From Albula goreensis (lineage: Eukaryota > Chordata > Actinopteri > Albuliformes > Albulidae), in assembly GCA_022829145.1 (NCBI GenBank), contig CM040752.1, positions 25,725,586 through 25,789,585 of the forward strand: 64,000 bases of DNA, read 5' to 3'. Shown here one piece after another: positions 60,940-64,000 of this stretch. Each line of letters opens with the position of its first letter. Position 1 is the first letter of the stretch. A program made the position numbers and the translations under genes. Below the pieces are notes generated by a model. The model was given only the letters and a program-made list of their open reading frames with translations. It was not told where the DNA came from and made no database searches.

Positions 60940-63510
60940 GCTGGGCTTTCCCCTTTTCAGTTTATCTCAACATTGATTGTCATGGTAACTAACTGGGAAG
61001 CACACTCCACCCTTGAATACTGATGAACAGAATTTATAAACAGGAAACCTATTAATTCTGCAAAACATTTACTAATGCACAGTGACAAATCACTCAGTAT
61101 AGTGGATCACTCTGTGGTAAATGTTCCATTGTGGAATTTTGTTTTTCTCCATCCTTTTTCATTTCAATTCTGATAAAATTGTTCTAAACAAACATGAATT
61201 TATATTCTTTCACATGCATTCGATCACCACTTCAGAAAGTGACAAAAAGTGCTTTAGAAAAATCTTCCATACAAAAGTTACCAGGAAGACATTTTGATAT
61301 TTTAATTGAACAATCAGCAAAATAGATTTATTTTATCAAGATGCTACTGCAGTTGTTACAAATTAGTATGTAAATACTCAGAATCCCAGTGCTTCTTAGG
61401 TTAAACTCTCATCATGCACCACATAATTTGCGATTCAACTCAAGGCAATACATAAATCTTTCCATGGTAAGCCTTTCTTTGACCGGTCTGAATTAGAGCA
61501 GGATTTGCCATTCACTGCTGAATAATTAAAGCAGGAAAATGACCACTGTGTCTGTGACATCCATCATGGCACTGCCAGGTAAATAAATGCAAGGCCCCAT
61601 ACCATTTACTTTAATGTATATCTAGCATGCAACTTCACTGCAAATAACAGATCCCAATGCAGAGTTTTCATTTTTTTGAGGCTCACTTTGAATTCTTTGA
61701 GGTCTTCCATTTTCTTTCAGAATGCATATGAATTAGCTTTCTTCCACCATTCCAGCTTGTGCAGTACAGTAAAAGCTTGTTCTCTTTCTCTCTGCTGTCT
61801 GTATGCAGTTTAAGCGCCTGCTTTATAAATATGAAATGAGGGTGCAGGGATAAGCTGTCAAGAAATATATTTGCAAAGTGAATGTGAAATACTTCACAGA
61901 CTCTGGTTTTCTTTCTTACTCCTCCCCTCCTTCTTTTTCTCAATCTGTCTATATTTTCAGTTTCAATGCAATGTAAAACCATGGCATAAATCAAAAGCAA
62001 AAGTTGTTATAATAATGTGAATGATAACAATCATTGCAGTAATAATAGTAATTTTACTGAGAACAATATTTGAAAAATAATACAAGATTTGAGAAAAGAA
62101 TTTAGATTTTTAAAAAATGAAAACATAAAAATGTATTTACTGTAGGCCTTGGTCCAATAAGCACTTGTTATTGTTGAAAAGTAATCACAAGTCTTTGTGT
62201 TTATCTTCACAAACAAAATGTGGCAGATTTAGCAATCATAGAACATATGGAGGAATCATATTGCCATTGAATAAATTGAAACTTGTTTTATTCAAAAGTC
62301 AAAGTTTTTAAAAAAATGTTGATTGAATCCAGGGGATTGTATGTCCTTGAGTGATACTGTACTATTTCTAAGAAATTGGCCCAAAGAAACAGTATCTTTT
62401 GCAAATAAATATTTATATCAATAAATGTGTATATATTAAAATATAAGCTTTCAAGAAATTGTCAACACAAACTTAAATTGAGCACAAAGGCTTCTGGATA
62501 TATAAGGGGGGAAAAATCAAAGAAAAAAAAGAAATGATGAAAAATGAACAATTCCATCAGTGTATAACTTCAGGACTTTAATTTCATGGTGAGTTAAGAG
62601 TGAGGGCAGCAGAGCCTACCCTCCGTAAGATGACTGAGCTACAGAAGCAAAACATGTTCTCACTACCAGGACCAGTAACAGGGCAATGTCTTTCCCATGA
62701 ATTGGAAATGTGTTAAGAATGCAGATTACATATGGCAATATTTATACTGCCACATTGTATTTATCTACTGTTGCAGTGTGGTGTTCCACCACAGCACGTT
62801 TGTTTAAAAAATCAATGGGAGTGTATAATTCTGACTTTTTTCTTTGGGGGAGGCTATACAGGACGTAGGGCTTGTATAGAGGGAATGAGGTGTAGGGTGC
62901 CATACAGGAGGAGCAGCGGGTTGTCTTTGTATTTCAAAGCAGAGACACATTGACGGCATTTACTTTGCTCTTAAACGCCCAGTGATGGACTGAAGCGTAT
63001 GTATTTTCCTGACCTTGATTAAAATCTCACACGCGCCTCAATTGGTTCAGGAAACACAGCAGGTTCTCCCATCTCTTCAGATCTCATCTTGTGTCTTCTC
63101 AACACAAGAAAAAGGGAAGAGAGGAAAAGCAAAGGAACATAAGGAAAAAACTCCCCCCTTTTCACACAGCTTGTCTGGAAAATATTATGGTCCTTTCATG
63201 GAGAAATAATTGTTTTATTCATTCTAGCAACTGATTTATAAACAACAGCTTTCAACCGGTTATGAAAATGTCTTGATTGCATTCTAGCCAAACCTTTCCC
63301 TCATATTCGCTCTTGAGCATTATGGTACTATGAATTATCAGCACAAAACCAAACTAAAAGTAAACTATGCTTGCATTGCTGCTAAGACCACCCTTGTGTG
63401 CACTGAAAGTAAATTATTGTTCTGATCCAGTTACTAGGCAAAATTATTATTTCTTGATTCTCATGGAACTTGGAGGTCCAACCTTAGGAAAAGACATTTG
63501 ATATTAAAGG
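60940..63510. other. AT-rich gene-poor DNA
   Basis: No supported gene, RNA or element across about 2.5 kb. Confidence 0.45.
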
Positions 63511-63514
63511 CAGT

Positions 63515-63850
63515 TAGGAGGTATAAAGCTGCGGAGCAGGACACCCACCATTTTACAGCCTCACTGCCGATCAACAGCCTATTCATTAGAGACAAGGAGG
63601 CATTTAAATGTTATTCTTTAATTTGGTCCAGCTCTTTTCAGGTCTATTTATTAATAATGAGGGTGTGTGCTTAAGCACGCTAGACTGATTAATAATAGAG
63701 TGGAATTTTGGATCAGAGCTAAATGTAATGAAAATAATTTCATAATTAATAAGTGTGTAATTAAATTTATAATGTCTACAGTCAATTTCATGGCTTTTGT
63801 GATGAAACTGCTCATGTACTCTCTTTAAAGTCAAGACGGTACTCTCTTGT
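63515..63850. promoter_or_regulatory. Homeodomain-motif-dense element with palindromes
   Basis: GTGCTTAAGCAC (63667-63678) is a perfect 12-bp palindrome with NKX-like half sites. ATGAAA-ATAA-TTTCAT (63728-63743) is a perfect inverted repeat. At least six TAAT/ATTA cores lie in 63690-63775. Known developmental enhancers often look like this; AT-richness raises chance matches. Confidence 0.33.
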
Positions 63851-64000
63851 AAGATCTAATCTACCTAAGCATGACCCAAGCCATTTTGCGTACGATAGTC
63901 ATATCCTGATCTGGATGTGAAGTATGAAAGTTTACCTTGATGAAATACTAATATTGACAAGAGAAAATGTTAAAGTTTAAGTTGGTCTATTGTCAGGAAA

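Overview
This window looks like a long, gene-poor stretch of a ray-finned fish genome. The evidence is AT-rich unique DNA, about twenty-five long (CA)n/(GT)n, (GA)n and (TC)n arrays, three worn tRNA-derived SINEs with the 3' tail typical of fish V-SINE-like elements, and one worn L1/Tx1-type LINE fragment. Nothing in it is bacterial or viral. No long, plainly recognisable protein gene is present. Open frames over about 100 codons are mostly dinucleotide arrays read as Thr-His or Val-Cys repeats.

The one place where independent gene signals line up is the minus strand near 4.5-5.4 kb. Two RFX-type X-boxes (5335-5369) and an inverted CCAAT box (5311-5315) lie upstream of an ATGGCGG start (5225-5223). 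A GTAAGT donor (5199) and a pyrimidine-rich acceptor (4907) keep the reading frame and lead into a frame of 121 further codons. This is the layout of a ciliary or RFX-controlled gene. I do not recognise the protein. It is the best candidate in the window for something undescribed.

Elsewhere, several 100-400 bp islands are richer in GC or CpG, or unusually dense in transcription-factor motifs, than their surroundings. They sit near 2.4, 10.3, 13.1, 14.5, 19.1, 20.1, 23.7, 25.0, 31.8, 33.2, 40.6, 44.4, 45.8, 47.4, 53.6, 54.8, 59.1, 60.2 and 63.7 kb. Many carry homeodomain, PBX/MEIS, SOX, POU-octamer or palindromic sites. This is what the regulatory desert around a developmental gene looks like, but conservation cannot be judged from one sequence. 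Three of these islands (10.3, 44.4 and 54.8 kb) also contain weak exon-like signals on the plus strand. A Staf/ZNF143 consensus site next to a TATA box lies at 60.67 kb.

Layout: 0-9 kb has the candidate minus-strand gene, a 37-bp minisatellite and the LINE fossil. 9-25 kb is AT-rich desert with regulatory-looking islands. 25-33 kb is repeat-dense, with a 28-bp minisatellite and the 31.6-32.1 kb island. 33-43 kb is desert with a SINE relic and long CA arrays. 43-61 kb holds islands at closer spacing, with SINE relics. 61-64 kb is desert ending in a homeodomain-motif-dense island at 63.5-63.85 kb. All regulatory calls are motif readings by eye.
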